The notes: a model not told the origin generated them from the sequence alone. A stretch of DNA of 64,000 bases from Acinetobacter marinus (GCF_900096915.1 NZ_FMYK01000003.1:186001-250000); one strand, 5' to 3'; counted from the first letter of the stretch, positions 32,683 through 43,238 are shown. Numbers and translations are program-made.

Positions 32683-34578
32683 ATGTTTACAGATTGTGTG
32701 GTGATCGCCAACGATTTAAAGCAAGTGTTCAAATCTGAGCAAAAAGGTGCGGACGATGTGCATGCGCTACAAGGGCTAACGATGCAAATCAAAGCGGGGC
32801 AATTAACCGCTTTGGTCGGACCTGATGGTGCTGGAAAAACCACATTTTTAAGACTGATTGCAGGGTTGTATGCACCGACTTCCGGTCAGCTTGAAGTGCT
32901 GGGCACGGATGTCGCCAAAAATCCGCAATCGGTACAAGATCGTATCAGCTATATGCCACAGAAGTTTGGTCTATATGAAGATCTCAGTATTCAGGAAAAT
33001 CTCGATCTTTACGCAGATTTGCATGGTGTTCCCGCAGATTTGCGTAAAGAACGCTTTGACCGCTTATTAAAAATCACTGATTTGGCACGATTTACCGATC
33101 GACCCGCAGGCAAGCTGTCGGGTGGGATGAAACAAAAACTCGGATTGGCGTGTACCTTGGTGCGTTCGCCTGAGCTATTGCTTTTGGATGAGCCTAGTGT
33201 CGGTGTCGATCCCTTATCTCGGCGTGATTTGTGGATCATTATCGAGCAATTGGTCAAAGATGAAAACCTCAGTGTGATCATCAGCACTGCCTATATGGAT
33301 GAGGCGGAGCGTTGTCAGGATGTCTATGTGATGCTTGATGGCAAGGTCATTCAACACGGTTCACCAGCACAGCTGATCTCGCATGTGCATGGGCAGACAT
33401 GGCAAGCTGAGCCAAACAAAGGGCTGAAATCACGCATATTACAAGCGCATTTACTGGATAATCATCGCTATATTGCCGATGCCGTGCCCAAAGGCGATGT
33501 GGTGCGCTTCATTACCCGTAGTGATCACCCTGAGCTTCCGCCAGATCAACTGCCCGAAGGTGTGGTAGCGCAAGCTCGTGAACCTGAGCTTGAAGATGCT
33601 TTTATGTTGTTTTTACATGAAGCGAAACATCAAACCGAAAAGGCATCAGATCAGAAGGAGCACGTCGATGAAAGCGATGCAACGGTCGAAAAGTCCTCCG
33701 TATTAGATGGCACAGCGACTCAAGACAAAGCACATGATATAAGACAAAGTACAATACAACACGCAGAGCAAAGCCAGCTGAATGAATCCAAACCAGTGAT
33801 CGTGGTCAAAGACTTGGTGCGTACTTTTGGCGATTTTACTGCGGTGGCGAGCACTTCTTTTGATGTCTCTCGAGGTGAAATTTTTGGCTTGCTCGGTCCC
33901 AATGGTGCAGGCAAAACCACTACCTTCCGCATGCTGTGTGGCTTATTGCCCGCCAGTAGCGGTGTGCTGGAAGTGGCAGGGATGAATCTGCGTACTGCTC
34001 GGGCACAGGCGAGGGCGAAGATTGGCTATGTCTCACAAAAGTTTGCACTGTATGGCAACTTGAGTGTGCTGGACAATTTAAAGTTTTTTGGTGGGGCATA
34101 TGGTTTGTCTGGCAAACATCTGAAACAGCAAATTGATAAAGCCTTAGCGCAGTTCGACCTAAAACCAAATGCCAAAAGTGGCGATTTACCCAATGGATTT
34201 AAACAACGCTTGTCGATGGCGGCGGCGTTGTTACATCAGCCTGAGATTTTGTTTTTGGACGAGCCGACCAGTGGCATTGATCCGCTGGCACGGCGCTCGT
34301 TTTGGTACACCATCGGTGAGCTGGCGAATCATGGTATCACCATCATTATTACCACACATTTTATGGAAGAAGCGGAATATTGCGATCGGATTGCCATTCA
34401 AGATGCAGGAAAAATGCTCGCCATTGGCACTCCCAAAGAGATTCGCAATATGGTTCATGAAAATGGACGTGGCGAAATGAATGATGCAAGTGTAAATGAT
34501 ATGAATAGCGCCTTTATCGCCATCGTTGAGCAATCCCGTGCCGATAAGCTAAAGCAATCAGAAGCGCTAAAGCAATGA
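32683..34578 (+). CDS. ybhF: ABC exporter ATP-binding protein with two NBDs, YbhF-like
   Basis: This 631-residue tandem ATPase has NBD1 (about 10-230) with Walker A GPDGAGKTT, signature LSGGMKQ and Walker B LLLLDEPSVGVDP. An acidic linker (about 300-370) follows, then NBD2 (about 375-600) with Walker A GPNGAGKTT, a degenerate signature LPNGFKQ and Walker B ILFLDEPTSGIDP. The asymmetric pair of signatures is the norm for YbhF. I took the ATG at 32683, with AGGTG 9 nt upstream; a longer frame from 32620 overlaps ybhG. It powers export of the YbhGFSR system, linked in E. coli to tolerance of cefoperazone, chloramphenicol and cations. Confidence 0.9.
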   Translation: MFTDCVVIANDLKQVFKSEQKGADDVHALQGLTMQIKAGQLTALVGPDGAGKTTFLRLIAGLYAPTSGQLEVLGTDVAKNPQSVQDRISYMPQKFGLYEDLSIQENLDLYADLHGVPADLRKERFDRLLKITDLARFTDRPAGKLSGGMKQKLGLACTLVRSPELLLLDEPSVGVDPLSRRDLWIIIEQLVKDENLSVIISTAYMDEAERCQDVYVMLDGKVIQHGSPAQLISHVHGQTWQAEPNKGLKSRILQAHLLDNHRYIADAVPKGDVVRFITRSDHPELPPDQLPEGVVAQAREPELEDAFMLFLHEAKHQTEKASDQKEHVDESDATVEKSSVLDGTATQDKAHDIRQSTIQHAEQSQLNESKPVIVVKDLVRTFGDFTAVASTSFDVSRGEIFGLLGPNGAGKTTTFRMLCGLLPASSGVLEVAGMNLRTARAQARAKIGYVSQKFALYGNLSVLDNLKFFGGAYGLSGKHLKQQIDKALAQFDLKPNAKSGDLPNGFKQRLSMAAALLHQPEILFLDEPTSGIDPLARRSFWYTIGELANHGITIIITTHFMEEAEYCDRIAIQDAGKMLAIGTPKEIRNMVHENGRGEMNDASVNDMNSAFIAIVEQSRADKLKQSEALKQ

Positions 34579-34588
34579 GGTACATGTT

Positions 34589-35719
34589 ATGAATAATTTC
34601 TCTGCATTTTGGACACGTTTATTTGCGCTGACCCGCAAAGAAACCAAGCAATTGATCCGTGACAAAAGTAGCATGGCGATTGGTTTTATTTTGCCGATTA
34701 TTTTGATTTTACTGTTTGGTTATGGTTTGTCGTTTGACTTGAGCAATGGTCGAGTCGGTGTGGTGGAGCAAAACCCGACACCACAAAGTGCGCAGGTGAT
34801 TAGTGGTTTAAATGGCTCGAAATATATCAGCGTCAGTCATTATCCCAGCTTTCATCAGGCAGAAGCAGCGATGCGTGATGCCGATATTGATGCCATTCTC
34901 AATATTCCCAGTGATTTTGCTGAACAATATGCCAATGGTGACGCCAATGTACAGGTGATTACCAATGGGCGCTCCACCAGCATTGCGTCTGCTTTGCACG
35001 GCTATATTTCCAGTGCTTTAAATACCACCACCACGATTCAAGCCGACCGTGCTAACTCTGGATCATCTGCGGGTGTAATAACGGTCAGTCAGCGCATGTG
35101 GTTTAACGAATCGGGCAATAGTACATGGTTTTTGGTGCCGGGTCTGATTGTATTGATTTTGACTTTGGTCGGTGCATTTTTAACAGGCTTGCTGATTGCA
35201 CGGGAGCGAGAACGAGGCACTTTAGAAGCACTGTATGTTACGCCGATTCGCCCAGTAGAAATTGTGCTGTCCAAGCTGGCGCCTTATATCGTGATCGGCT
35301 TGATTGATACAGTCATCTGTTTGGTTGCTGCCAACTGGCTGTTTGAAGTGCCCATTCGTGCCTCGCTGATTTCGGTGATGGGGGCTTCTTTTTTGTATTT
35401 GATGGTGTCATTGCTGATGGGCTTGATGATTTCGGGTTTGTCACAAAGTCAGTTTCAAGCTAGTCAAATGGCGCTACTTGCCAGTTTTATGCCTGCGATG
35501 ATGTTGTCTGGATTTGTATTTGATATTCGCAACCTGCCCATCGTGGTGCAAGTGGTGAGTAATGTCTTGCCTGCAACGCATTATATGACTTTGATTAAAA
35601 CCTTGTTGCTTGGTGGAGATGATTGGTCATTGTGGTTAAAGCAATGTGGCATTTTGTTGATTTATATTGTGCTCCTGACCATCGTCACGGCACGATCGCT
35701 CAGAAAACGCTTGAGGTAA
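34589..35719 (+). CDS. ybhS: ABC-2 type permease, YbhS-like
   Basis: This 376-residue inner-membrane ABC-2 permease has one helix near the N-terminus (about 27-48), a large periplasmic domain (about 50-175) and five clustered C-terminal helices. The ABC-2 signature RERERGTLEALYVTPIRPVEI is present between the second and third helices. It pairs with YbhR as a heterodimer driven by YbhF. The gene starts 10 bp after ybhF and ends 1 bp before ybhR. Confidence 0.9.
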   Translation: MNNFSAFWTRLFALTRKETKQLIRDKSSMAIGFILPIILILLFGYGLSFDLSNGRVGVVEQNPTPQSAQVISGLNGSKYISVSHYPSFHQAEAAMRDADIDAILNIPSDFAEQYANGDANVQVITNGRSTSIASALHGYISSALNTTTTIQADRANSGSSAGVITVSQRMWFNESGNSTWFLVPGLIVLILTLVGAFLTGLLIARERERGTLEALYVTPIRPVEIVLSKLAPYIVIGLIDTVICLVAANWLFEVPIRASLISVMGASFLYLMVSLLMGLMISGLSQSQFQASQMALLASFMPAMMLSGFVFDIRNLPIVVQVVSNVLPATHYMTLIKTLLLGGDDWSLWLKQCGILLIYIVLLTIVTARSLRKRLR

Positions 35720-35720
35720 C

Positions 35721-36854
35721 ATGACCATGAATCACTTTATCACGGCGATCACGCACTGGTTTCGTTATCTTTGGGTGCTGACTCGAAAAGAGTTTTTGGC
35801 GATTTTAGTCGATCCTGCCAATCGGGTGACGTTGATTGCCCCTGTATTTATTCAGGCAGTGTTGTTTGGTTATGCTGCCAGCTACGATGTCAATCATGTT
35901 GATTATGCCGTGTTAGATCAAAGTCATAGTCAGGCATCACAGCAAATATTGTCGCACATGGATGGTTCGGGGATATTTCGGCGAACTGCGGATTTGCAAA
36001 ATAATCAGCAAATCCAGCAGGTCATCAATGATCGAGAGGCGCTGGCGGTGATTACCATTCCAGCGGACTTTGAAGATAAGCTCAACAATAATGAATCGTC
36101 TGCGCTCCAAGTGATCGTGGATGGGCGTAATTCGTCGACGGCAAGCATGGCAGGTTCTTATATCAGCAGTGTGGTCAGTCAGGTCAATCAAGAGCGACTT
36201 GGCACGACCTCGGCGATTAGCGTGCAAACTCGTACATGGTATAACCCCAACCAAGAGTCACGCTGGGGCATGATGCCCTCATTGATCGCCACACTGAGTA
36301 TGATGCAAACCTTGATGCTGGCGGCGATGTCGGTGGCACGAGAGCGTGAGCAGGGCACCTTTGATCAACTGTTGGTGACGCCATACACGCCGACGCAGAT
36401 TATGATCGGTAAAGCGATTCCACCGATTTTGATTGGGGTGATTCAGTCGACGTTGATTTTGATGATTATTCTATTTTGGTTTCAGATTCCAATGAATGGT
36501 TCGCTGGCATTGCTGTATTTTGGTTTATTCGCCTTTAATATTGCGGTGGTCGGTGTGGGCTTGTCGATTTCGGCAATTGCACTGAATATGCAACAAGCCA
36601 TGCTGTATACTTTTTTCTTGATCATGCCACTGACTTTATTGTCAGGATTATTAACCCCTGTGCAGAATATGCCTGAAGTATTGAACTGGCTGACCTATGC
36701 CAATCCACTGCGTTTCGGCATTGATTTGGTACAACGGGTGTATTTGGAAGACGCTGGCTTTGCGCAGGTGAAATGGGACTTCGTACCGATGCTGGTACTC
36801 GCCATTATTACCTTGCCATTAGCAGCATGGCTGTTTCGTCATCGACTTTCTTAA
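35721..36854 (+). CDS. ybhR: ABC-2 type permease, YbhR-like
   Basis: This 377-residue second ABC-2 permease has the same plan as YbhS: an N-terminal helix (about 28-48), a periplasmic domain (about 50-180), the motif REREQGTFDQLLVTPYTPTQI and five C-terminal helices. It is the last gene of the operon. No hairpin with T-run follows; the transcript end is unclear. Confidence 0.9.
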   Translation: MTMNHFITAITHWFRYLWVLTRKEFLAILVDPANRVTLIAPVFIQAVLFGYAASYDVNHVDYAVLDQSHSQASQQILSHMDGSGIFRRTADLQNNQQIQQVINDREALAVITIPADFEDKLNNNESSALQVIVDGRNSSTASMAGSYISSVVSQVNQERLGTTSAISVQTRTWYNPNQESRWGMMPSLIATLSMMQTLMLAAMSVAREREQGTFDQLLVTPYTPTQIMIGKAIPPILIGVIQSTLILMIILFWFQIPMNGSLALLYFGLFAFNIAVVGVGLSISAIALNMQQAMLYTFFLIMPLTLLSGLLTPVQNMPEVLNWLTYANPLRFGIDLVQRVYLEDAGFAQVKWDFVPMLVLAIITLPLAAWLFRHRLS

Positions 36855-37014
36855 AGAGTTAGATGAAGCGCATCTGTTTGAAATTGGTCAAGAACCGATC
36901 GATATAGGGTGCGCAAATTAACATTTTTCTGCAAAATTTGCCTAGAGTCTGCGCATGAGTTCCTTTAGCATGCGCTATGCAACTTCACCCAGTAAAATAA
37001 AATGAGGGTTTCTT

Positions 37015-38010
37015 TTGAGGCTTAATTTTGCGCCACGTTTTGCGCAGCAGCGGAGTAAATCTATCCAATACATTCGATCGATATTGCTGACAGGATTGGC
37101 AAGTGTCGCATTGACCCAAGTGCATGCAACGACGACACTTGCACAGCCAAGCACGTGCAAATGGCAAGCGGATGCGACAGTAGTGCAAGCAAAACCCAAA
37201 ATCGCATTAGTCCTTGGTAGTGGCGGGGCACGTGGCTATGCGCATATTGGCGTGATTGATGTGCTTGAGCAAAATGGCATTCGTCCCGACATGATCGTTG
37301 GCACCAGTGCGGGCAGTATCGTTGGTGCAATCTACGCCAGTGGTAAAACGCCTGAACAGATGAAAAACATTGCCATGGATCTGAAAAGTGATGATGTACG
37401 AGATTTTACTTTGAGTAAGCAAGGCTTTTTTGATGGGAAAAAAATCGCTGATTATGTCAATGCACAAGTCGATAACACTTTGCTAGAAAATATGAAAATC
37501 CCATTTTATGTGGTGGCAACCGAGTTAAAATCTGGACAAGATGTGATTTTTCGACAAGGTGATACAGGCAAGGCGGTGATGGCGTCGACCAGTATTCCAA
37601 GTATGTTTGTGCCGACCAAAATCGGTGAACAGCAATATGTCGATGGTGGGTTGGTGCATCCTGTGCCTGTGACAATCGCTAAACAGCTTGGTGCGGATTT
37701 GATTATCGCTGTAGATATTTTGGCACGTCCAGAATATACCGAAACCTCCAATGTCTGGGGCTTGTTTAACCAAAATATTAACATCATGCAAAATCGTCTC
37801 GCCGACTATGAAGTCAAGCAAGCGGACATCGTGATTCGTCCTGACATTCGTGAAAAAGCCCATGTATTCTCGGTCGGCTCACGTATGCAAACCATACAGG
37901 CTGGCGAAGTCGCTGCACAAAACCAAATCGATCAATTGCAAAAAGTTTTGTCTGCCAAAACGTATCAATTACAAGCTGAGCATGATGATTTACAAATCTG
38001 TCAGCACTGA
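37015..38010 (+). CDS. Patatin-like phospholipase, secreted, RssA-like
   Basis: This 331-residue patatin-fold serine lipase has a signal-like hydrophobic segment (about 20-36, ending QVHA). The glycine-rich oxyanion motif GSGGARGYAH (68-77), the nucleophile motif GTSAG (96-100, Ser98) and the catalytic DGG (Asp210) are intact, so the enzyme should be active. It probably hydrolyses phospholipids or acyl esters in the periplasm. The start is TTG at 37015, preceded by GAGGG. An ATG at 37002 is out of frame and quickly stopped. Confidence 0.87.
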   Translation: MRLNFAPRFAQQRSKSIQYIRSILLTGLASVALTQVHATTTLAQPSTCKWQADATVVQAKPKIALVLGSGGARGYAHIGVIDVLEQNGIRPDMIVGTSAGSIVGAIYASGKTPEQMKNIAMDLKSDDVRDFTLSKQGFFDGKKIADYVNAQVDNTLLENMKIPFYVVATELKSGQDVIFRQGDTGKAVMASTSIPSMFVPTKIGEQQYVDGGLVHPVPVTIAKQLGADLIIAVDILARPEYTETSNVWGLFNQNINIMQNRLADYEVKQADIVIRPDIREKAHVFSVGSRMQTIQAGEVAAQNQIDQLQKVLSAKTYQLQAEHDDLQICQH

Positions 38011-38103
38011 TATTTTGAAATGTTAACAACATGAACAGGTGAAAATGATACGCTGAGCACGGCACAATTTGACGCCATGTGTTTGGCATTTTCCGATTAG
38101 TCA

Positions 38104-38131
38104 TTGCAACTAAAACGCAAGGCTCTATAAT
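38104..38131 (+). promoter_or_regulatory. Candidate promoter of rep
   Basis: TTGCAA (38104-38109), a 16-bp spacer and a perfect TATAAT (38126-38131) lie about 90 bp before the rep start. Confidence 0.6.
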
Positions 38132-38218
38132 TTGCTTTTTAAAAATCACACGATACATTTTTCATTCTTGATGATCAGAATGCCATGATGTTGTCGTGCA
38201 AAATTTCTGGATAGTTCA

Positions 38219-40261
38219 ATGAGTGTGGGTGCGAATCTCAACGACAAACAACAAGAAGCCATGCGCTATACGCAAGGTCCGCTATTGGTATTGGCAGGTG
38301 CAGGTTCGGGTAAAACCTCGGTGATTACGCAGAAGATTGCCTATTTGGTGCAAGAATGTCGCATCCCTGCGCATCGCATTACCGCAGTGACCTTTACCAA
38401 TAAAGCCGCTCGTGAGATGAAAGAGCGTGTCACTCGACATCTATCCAAAGAGCAATCTAAAGGTTTGAGCGTATCGACTTTTCATACTTTTGGACTCAAT
38501 CTACTGCGGATCGAGCTGAAACACACGCCACTGAAAAATAATTTTTCTATTCTAGATGCAGACGATTGCAAACGGATTCTGATGGATTTGATGCATCGGG
38601 ACAATCTGGCAAATGCCGACAGCAAAGAGCTAATCGCCAAAGCCATGAAGAAAATCTCGGATTGGAAAAATGATCTGATTTTGCCTGAGCAGGCGCATGT
38701 TACCTGTGAAACCGAAGAAGACGTTCATCTTGCACATCTTTACCAACTCTATGAGCGCAATCTACGTGCTTATAATGCGGTGGATTTTGATGATTTGATC
38801 GTACTTCCGACACGACTGTTACAAGACAATGCCGAAGTGCGTGATAAATGGCAAAATCGGGTGCGTTATCTACTCGTCGATGAGTATCAAGACACCAATA
38901 CCGCACAATATATGATGGTGAAATTACTGGTCGGCGTGATGGGGCAATTCACCGCTGTGGGTGATGATGATCAGTCGATCTACGCATGGCGTGGTGCAAA
39001 ACCTGAAAATATGGCACTGCTCAAAGATGATTTTCCACGCTTAAAAGTGGTGAAATTGGAGCAGAATTATCGTTCGACCAATGTCATTTTGAATGCGGCC
39101 AATGCGGTGATCGGCAACAATCCGCATATTTTTGAAAAAGCCTTGTGGAGTGATAAAGGACGTGGCGAAGCGATTCGAGTGATTACCTGCCGCAATGATG
39201 ATGATGAAGCGGAACGTGTGGTCAAAGATTTGATTACACACAAGCTGATGAATGGTAAAAACTGGAAAGATTATGCGGTGCTGTACCGTGGTAATTTCCA
39301 ATCACGAGTGATCGAAACACAGCTCCGTCAGATGCAGATTCCCTATAAACTCTCAGGCGGTCAGTCGTTCTTTGCTCGGGCAGAGATCAAAGACATCATG
39401 AGCTATCTGCGCCTGATCATTAATCCTGAAGATGACAGTGCATTTCTACGCATCATCAACACACCAAAACGTGCCATTGGTCCTGTGACCTTAGAGAAGC
39501 TCGGTCTATTTGCGCAGGAAAATCATTTATCATTGCTTGGTGCATCTGCTGATCAACGCCTGACCATGGTCTTGCCGAAAAAAGCCATGAGCCAGTTGCA
39601 TGAGTTTGCCGAATTTATTCAACGCTTTACCGAAGAATTGCATGATCATGATGACCCTGTGCCGTTGGTACGACAGTTCATCAATGAAGCGGGTTATGTC
39701 GATTATATTCGTGAAAGTGCCGCCACACCTGCGCAAGAAAAGTCCAAATTCGACAATATCGAAAGTCTGTATAGCAGTATCCAAAATCTGATCAATAAAG
39801 CCGAAGATGTTGATGATCGCAATATCGAAAGTGCGATTCGCAAACTGGTGTTGATCGACATGCTCGAACAACAGCAAGAAGAGCAAGATCAAGATAAGGT
39901 CAATTTACTGACTTTACATGCAGCGAAAGGCTTGGAATTTCCTTATGTCTATATGATGGGCTTGGAGGAGGAACTGCTGCCGCACCGCAACTCGATCGCT
40001 AGCGAAACCATCGAAGAAGAACGTCGTCTGATGTATGTGGGCATTACTCGGGCGAAGCAAGGCTTGACCATGACCTTGGCTGAGCAACGCAAAAATGGCG
40101 GGCAGATGAAACAAATGACGCCAAGCCGTTTCTTAGATGAATTACCACAGAATGATATTGAATGGCTTGGTCGCAAGAAGCCAGCGGGTGCGACGGATGT
40201 TGACCCTAAAGAGCAAGCTCGGCGTGCGATTGAAAATTTGAAAGCCTTGATGAAGCGATAA
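38219..40261 (+). CDS. rep: ATP-dependent DNA helicase Rep
   Basis: This 680-residue superfamily 1A helicase unwinds DNA 3' to 5' and helps replication forks past bound proteins. Helicase motifs in order are LNDKQQEAM (Q motif), GAGSGKT (Walker A), VTFTNKAAREM (Ia), LLVDEYQDTN (II), GDDDQSIYAWRGA (III), LEQNYRSTNVILN (IV), TLHAAKGLEFPYVY (V) and EERRLMYVGITRAK (VI). The length is a little above E. coli Rep (673). It stands in front of dut with a 58-bp gap. Confidence 0.96.
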   Translation: MSVGANLNDKQQEAMRYTQGPLLVLAGAGSGKTSVITQKIAYLVQECRIPAHRITAVTFTNKAAREMKERVTRHLSKEQSKGLSVSTFHTFGLNLLRIELKHTPLKNNFSILDADDCKRILMDLMHRDNLANADSKELIAKAMKKISDWKNDLILPEQAHVTCETEEDVHLAHLYQLYERNLRAYNAVDFDDLIVLPTRLLQDNAEVRDKWQNRVRYLLVDEYQDTNTAQYMMVKLLVGVMGQFTAVGDDDQSIYAWRGAKPENMALLKDDFPRLKVVKLEQNYRSTNVILNAANAVIGNNPHIFEKALWSDKGRGEAIRVITCRNDDDEAERVVKDLITHKLMNGKNWKDYAVLYRGNFQSRVIETQLRQMQIPYKLSGGQSFFARAEIKDIMSYLRLIINPEDDSAFLRIINTPKRAIGPVTLEKLGLFAQENHLSLLGASADQRLTMVLPKKAMSQLHEFAEFIQRFTEELHDHDDPVPLVRQFINEAGYVDYIRESAATPAQEKSKFDNIESLYSSIQNLINKAEDVDDRNIESAIRKLVLIDMLEQQQEEQDQDKVNLLTLHAAKGLEFPYVYMMGLEEELLPHRNSIASETIEEERRLMYVGITRAKQGLTMTLAEQRKNGGQMKQMTPSRFLDELPQNDIEWLGRKKPAGATDVDPKEQARRAIENLKALMKR

Positions 40262-40319
40262 TTTTTATCATCAAAACGTAATGGTTTATAAATTTTAGTT
40301 AGAAATTAAAGGAAATAGC

Positions 40320-40772
40320 ATGAAAGTCCAAGTCAAAGTATTAGATCAACGCCTCGGCACACAATGGGATATGCCAAACTATGCAACCGTTGGCTCGGCA
40401 GGGCTTGATCTGCGTGCCTGTTTAGATGAGGCAATTACCATTGCGGTCGGTCAGACGGTTTTGGTGAAAACAGGTTTGTCGATCTATATCGAAGATCCAC
40501 ATTTTGCAGGCTTGATTTTGCCACGTTCAGGGCTTGGACATAAGCATGGTATTGTCTTGGGAAATTTGGTTGGTCTGATTGATTCAGACTATCAAGGTGA
40601 GCTTATGGTATCGGTGTGGAATCGTGGTCAGGCGGATTTTGTACTTGAACCAGGCGAGCGTTTGGCACAATATGTAGTTGTCCCTGTGCAACAAGTGCAG
40701 TTTGATATTGTTGAAGAGTTTGAACAATCTGAGCGTGGCGCAGGTGGCTTCGGACATACTGGCACGAAATAA
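40320..40772 (+). CDS. dut: Deoxyuridine 5'-triphosphate nucleotidohydrolase
   Basis: dUTPase hydrolyses dUTP to dUMP, keeping uracil out of DNA and feeding dTMP synthesis. It is a homotrimeric enzyme, 150 residues here. All five motifs are present: AGLDLRA (1), PRSGLG (2), GLIDSDYQGEL (3), ERLAQYVVVP (4) and ERGAGGFGHTG (5). It is probably co-transcribed with the downstream mutase gene (35-bp gap). Confidence 0.97.
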   Translation: MKVQVKVLDQRLGTQWDMPNYATVGSAGLDLRACLDEAITIAVGQTVLVKTGLSIYIEDPHFAGLILPRSGLGHKHGIVLGNLVGLIDSDYQGELMVSVWNRGQADFVLEPGERLAQYVVVPVQQVQFDIVEEFEQSERGAGGFGHTGTK

Positions 40773-40807
40773 AATATCCTGATTCTGAATAAATTAGACG
40801 CAAAGCG

Positions 40808-42259
40808 ATGAGTGAGCAATTACAATCCACGAAAGTGGAATCTGTACCTCGACAAATTTTCCGAGCATATGATATTCGGGGAAAAGTTGCGCAGCTGTCA
40901 GATGGATTGGTCGCTGAAATTGGCAAAGCACTCGCCACACAGTTTATCCGTGCCAATCAACAGCAAGTCGTTATTGGCTATGATGCACGATTAAGCAGTT
41001 ACGAATTTTCAGAAATCATCACAGAACAATTGACTGCGTCAGGACTGGATGTGTATCAAATCGGTTGTGTCAGTTCGCCATTACTCTATTTCACCGCAAA
41101 GCGTTTTGGTGGCAATGGTGTCATGATTACTGCAAGTCACAATCCTGCAACAGATAATGGCTTTAAATGGTTGTGTAAAAATTTACCGCCAACAGCTGAA
41201 CAAATACAACACGTTGCTGATTTGATTGAATCACAAGATTTTCAAACATTACATCGTTGTGGCAAAGTCATCACGATAGATGCAAAAGCCGACTATTTTT
41301 CATATTTAAAGCAAGATATAAAATTACAAAACAATCATCGTATTTGCGTTGATGGTTTGCACGGTTCGGCAGGTGAAATTGCTCAAACTGCCTTAGAAAA
41401 TCTTAGCTGTGAAGTGACCGCTTTAAACTGTTATGCAGATGGCAACTTTCCAGATGGTGCACCTGACCCAAGCGATTTTAAACGCTTAGAAACATTACAA
41501 AAAGCCGTGCTTGATTCAAAGTCTGTGATGGGTATTGCCCTAGATGGTGATGGTGATCGAGTCGTCGTGATTGATGAATTGGGTCAATGGATTAGCCCAG
41601 ATCGGTTGATGTGTGCTTTTGCCAAAATCTGTTTAACGGATCAAAAAGTGCAACCGTCTGCTGAGATCGTCTTTGATGTGAAATGTTCGACGATGATTGC
41701 GCAAACTGTGGCTCGTTATCATGGTCGTAGTCATATGCTACGTACAGGCAGTAGTTTTCTAAGGCATTATATTGCTGCGCAGTCTGCGGTATTTGGCGGT
41801 GAGTATGCAGGGCATTATGTGTTTAATGATGGTCGTGGTCTAGGCTACGATGATGGATTGTATGCGGCACTGCGTTTACTGGAATATCTTGAATCGACAC
41901 AGCAAAGTCTAAGTACATTGTTAGCAGAATTTCCTGAACGTACCTCAAGTCCTGATATCTATATTGATGCGAACGGTATAGATCGTGAGCAACTTTTTGC
42001 GCATATTCAGGATTATATTCACAATAATTTAAGTCGGGTCGATGCGGAGTCGATGACTTTAAGTTGTGTTGATGGTATTCGATTGGATTTCCCATATGGT
42101 TTTGGCATTATCCGTGCGTCCAATACAGGTGAATATTTTACCGTGCGTTTTGATGCCGATGATGCCTTGCATTTAGCGAAGATTAAAGCATTTTTTGTAG
42201 AGATGGTGCATACTATCTCACCGCATTTTGCCCAAGCTTTGCAAGAGATTGCAGCTTAG
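40808..42259 (+). CDS. Phosphomannomutase/phosphoglucomutase
   Basis: This 483-residue alpha-D-phosphohexomutase is of the AlgC/ManB type and interconverts mannose or glucose 6- and 1-phosphates for capsule, LPS or exopolysaccharide precursors. The substrate-entry FRAYDIRG, the phosphoserine loop TASHNPATDNGFK, the metal loop DGDGDR, and the sugar-binding GGEYAGHYVF are intact. The dut-algC-argB neighbourhood is known from pseudomonads. Confidence 0.93.
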   Translation: MSEQLQSTKVESVPRQIFRAYDIRGKVAQLSDGLVAEIGKALATQFIRANQQQVVIGYDARLSSYEFSEIITEQLTASGLDVYQIGCVSSPLLYFTAKRFGGNGVMITASHNPATDNGFKWLCKNLPPTAEQIQHVADLIESQDFQTLHRCGKVITIDAKADYFSYLKQDIKLQNNHRICVDGLHGSAGEIAQTALENLSCEVTALNCYADGNFPDGAPDPSDFKRLETLQKAVLDSKSVMGIALDGDGDRVVVIDELGQWISPDRLMCAFAKICLTDQKVQPSAEIVFDVKCSTMIAQTVARYHGRSHMLRTGSSFLRHYIAAQSAVFGGEYAGHYVFNDGRGLGYDDGLYAALRLLEYLESTQQSLSTLLAEFPERTSSPDIYIDANGIDREQLFAHIQDYIHNNLSRVDAESMTLSCVDGIRLDFPYGFGIIRASNTGEYFTVRFDADDALHLAKIKAFFVEMVHTISPHFAQALQEIAA

Positions 42260-42338
42260 CTTTTATGTCATTTTGTGTATTTGTTTCTAGCAGTTGTTGC
42301 TAATATCTGTTTTTTTATATGTGTTTTAGGAGTTATCC

Positions 42339-43238
42339 ATGTCTGCGAGTCAGCAGGGTATTGATAAAGCGAAAGTTTTAATCGAAGCCTTACCTTATAT
42401 CCAACGCTTTTCAGGGAAAACCGTTGTGGTGAAATATGGTGGCAATGCCATGACTGATCCTGAACTGGAAAGCTCATTTGCAAGAGATATTGTGCTGTTA
42501 AAAACCGTCGGCATCCATCCTGTGGTGGTGCATGGCGGAGGTCCGCAAGTGGACAATCTACTCAAACAACTCGGTCGTGAATCGGATCGTATCGACGGGA
42601 TGCGTGTGACTGATGCACCGACTATGGAAGTCGTTGAAATGGTACTTGGCGGTAGCGTCAATAAATCCATCGTAAATTTGATCAACAAACACGGTGGGCG
42701 TGCCATTGGTCTGACAGGTAAAGATGGTAATTTACTTCGTGCCAAAAAACTGTTGATCGAGAAAGTCACCGAACAGGGTACGGAGCAGATTGATCTGGGC
42801 TTGGTCGGTGAAGTCGCAGGCGTGAAAACCGATGTGATTGATATGTTCTTGCACAGTGACTTTATTCCTGTGATCGCACCGCTTGGTGTCGATGAGGCAG
42901 GCAACACCTACAACATCAACGCCGATCTGGTTGCAGGTAAAGTCGCTGAAGCCTTAAGTGCGGAAAAGCTGATTTTGCTGACTAACATTACAGGTGTGCT
43001 AGGCGCCAACAAAGAGTTGCTCACAGGTCTAAATACCCATGATGTCGATGAGTTGATTGCGACGGGTGTGATCTACGGCGGTATGATTCCAAAAGTGACT
43101 TGTGCGCTGGATGCGGTCAAAGGTGGCGTGGTGAGTGCGCATATCGTGGATGGTCGTGTGCCACATGCCAGCTTGCTCGAAATTTTCACCGATCATGGTG
43201 TGGGTACGCTGATTTCGAATCGCTTAAATAAGCACTAA
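42339..43238 (+). CDS. argB: Acetylglutamate kinase
   Basis: ArgB phosphorylates N-acetylglutamate, the second step of arginine synthesis, and in many bacteria is controlled by PII and arginine. The 299-residue amino-acid kinase has the N-terminal VVKYGGNAM phosphate-binding motif, VHGGGPQVD, NINADLVAGKVAEAL, and GGMIPKV. An intact N-terminal helix (KAKVLIEALPYIQRF) is the feature of arginine-sensitive, hexameric enzymes. A terminator follows. Confidence 0.97.
   Translation: MSASQQGIDKAKVLIEALPYIQRFSGKTVVVKYGGNAMTDPELESSFARDIVLLKTVGIHPVVVHGGGPQVDNLLKQLGRESDRIDGMRVTDAPTMEVVEMVLGGSVNKSIVNLINKHGGRAIGLTGKDGNLLRAKKLLIEKVTEQGTEQIDLGLVGEVAGVKTDVIDMFLHSDFIPVIAPLGVDEAGNTYNINADLVAGKVAEALSAEKLILLTNITGVLGANKELLTGLNTHDVDELIATGVIYGGMIPKVTCALDAVKGGVVSAHIVDGRVPHASLLEIFTDHGVGTLISNRLNKH

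Noticed and set aside
42395..42907. 170-codon frame antisense to argB
   Set aside because: Complete overlap with a certain gene and no independent ribosome-binding site or motif.
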